A stretch of DNA of 5,983 nucleotides, taken from NCBI GenBank assembly GCA_021810725.1, contig JAJZIE010000156.1:1-5983 (forward strand). The letters run 5' to 3'. The notes under the pieces were generated by a model. That model did no database searches. It had not been told where the DNA came from and saw only the letters and a program-made list of their open reading frames with translations. Made by a program: the position numbers and the translations under genes. This document shows, piece after piece, positions 5,335 through 5,983 of this stretch (position 1 is its first letter; the number at the start of each line of letters is the position of its first letter). Source of the stretch: Bacillota bacterium. Its GTDB lineage: Bacteria > Bacillota > Sulfobacillia > JAJZYS01 > JAJYTV01.

Positions 5335-5983
5335 CTAGTCGAGCAGGCCCTTGAAGTCGTCGCCCACGATGTCGCCGATCGTCGCACCGCCGCCATCGCT
5401 CGTCTCGGTCTCGGCGTACGGGTCGCGCTTCTGCGACTGGTAGCCGCCCGCGTCGCGCAGGCTCAGGGAGACGCGGCGCTCGACCGGGTCGACGCGCAGC
5501 ACCTTGACCTCGACGTCCTCGCCGACGGAGACCACTTCGCCCGGGCGGGTGACGTGGTGATCCGCAAGCTGGCTGATGTGCACGAGGCCGTCGACACCCG
5601 GCTCAAGTTCGACGAACGCGCCGAAGGTGGCCAGACGCACCACCTTGCCGCGCACGATCGCTCCGACCGGGTAGCGCTGCTCCACCGTGTCCCACGGGTT
5701 CTCGAGCACCTGCTTGTAGCCGAGCGAGATGCGGCCGCGCTCGCGGTCGAGGCGCAGCACCTTGACGTCGATCTCCTGACCCTCGTGCAGCACCTCGGAC
5801 GGGTGCTGGATGCGGCCCCACGACATCTCGGAGACGTGCAGCAGGCCGTCGACGCCCCCGAGGTCGATGAACGCGCCGAAGTCCGTGAGGCTCTTCACGC
5901 TGCCCTCGATGACCTGGCCCTCGGAGAGCCCGGACCAGGTGTCGTTGCGGGCGCGCTGGCGCTCCTCCTCGAGCACGACGCGG
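5335..5983 (-). CDS. rpsA: Ribosomal protein S1-type protein, C-terminal part (5' end beyond the right window edge)
   Basis: The frame is open from the right edge to the TAG at 5337-5335, giving about 215 residues. The leading RVVLEEERQRAR is the usual helix-linker that follows an S1 domain in Firmicutes S1 proteins, so the GTG at 5976 is an internal valine codon, not a start. Two full S1 RNA-binding domains follow, one containing TDFGAFIDLGGVDGLLHVSE then RISLGYKQ, the other ATFGAFVELEPGVDGLVHIS then RRVSLSLRD. An acidic, glycine-rich tail ends in DDFKGLLD. S1 proteins bind mRNA and help initiation; the Firmicutes version usually has four domains, so these are probably the third and fourth. 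In many Clostridia the same domains are fused behind IspH (HMBPP reductase), which cannot be excluded because the N-terminus is missing. The following gene order matches B. subtilis ypfD. Confidence 0.93.
   Translation of the reverse strand, partial: RVVLEEERQRARNDTWSGLSEGQVIEGSVKSLTDFGAFIDLGGVDGLLHVSEMSWGRIQHPSEVLHEGQEIDVKVLRLDRERGRISLGYKQVLENPWDTVEQRYPVGAIVRGKVVRLATFGAFVELEPGVDGLVHISQLADHHVTRPGEVVSVGEDVEVKVLRVDPVERRVSLSLRDAGGYQSQKRDPYAETETSDGGGATIGDIVGDDFKGLLD

Noticed and set aside
1..5983. tRNA or rRNA genes, CRISPR arrays, insertion sequences or phage remnants
   Set aside because: I saw no repeat array, transposase motif, terminal inverted repeats or RNA-gene pattern. The window is filled by syntenic core genes of uniform composition.

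Overview
The window looks like chromosome of a high-GC, endospore-forming member of the Bacillota (Firmicutes). G+C is roughly two thirds by eye. The gene order (S1-domain protein, two membrane proteins, a small partner, der, plsY, gpsA, spoIVA) is the Firmicutes arrangement known from Bacillus subtilis as ypfD-yphA-yphB-yphC-gpsA-spoIVA. SpoIVA occurs only in spore formers. Together with the GC content this points to a lineage such as Symbiobacterium, Thermaerobacter or Limnochorda relatives. The placement is inferred, not shown.

Every gene I accept lies on the minus strand, so the window reads biologically from right to left. At the right edge (5335-5983) is the 3' end of a ribosomal protein S1-type gene with two complete S1 domains. 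It is closed by a near-ideal intrinsic terminator with a UUCG tetraloop (5294-5322). Next comes a run of six tightly packed genes (5229 down to 561): a YphA-like multi-pass membrane protein, a YIEGIA-family membrane protein, a 66-residue protein matching the 'capping complex subunit for YIEGIA' family, the ribosome-assembly GTPase Der, the acyltransferase PlsY and the glycerol-3-phosphate dehydrogenase GpsA. Three of the five junctions are 4-nt start/stop overlaps (ATGA or GTGA), the other two gaps are 6 and 25 nt, and I see no terminator inside the run. It is probably one translationally coupled operon.

After gpsA lies a 164-bp non-coding gap (397-560). It holds a large imperfect GC-rich hairpin and a promoter-like element that resembles the mother-cell sigma-E consensus. 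The gap precedes the GTG start of spoIVA, whose first 132 codons run off the left edge.

GpsA makes sn-glycerol 3-phosphate and PlsY acylates it, so the two form the entry to phospholipid synthesis. Der and S1 serve ribosome assembly and translation. SpoIVA builds the basement layer of the spore coat. The YphA-like/YIEGIA/small-protein trio is the least understood part. Its place between housekeeping and sporulation genes suggests a membrane complex linked to the spore envelope, and it is the best candidate here for a poorly described system. The whole window is otherwise syntenic core genome, with no sign of mobile elements, CRISPR, tRNA or rRNA.
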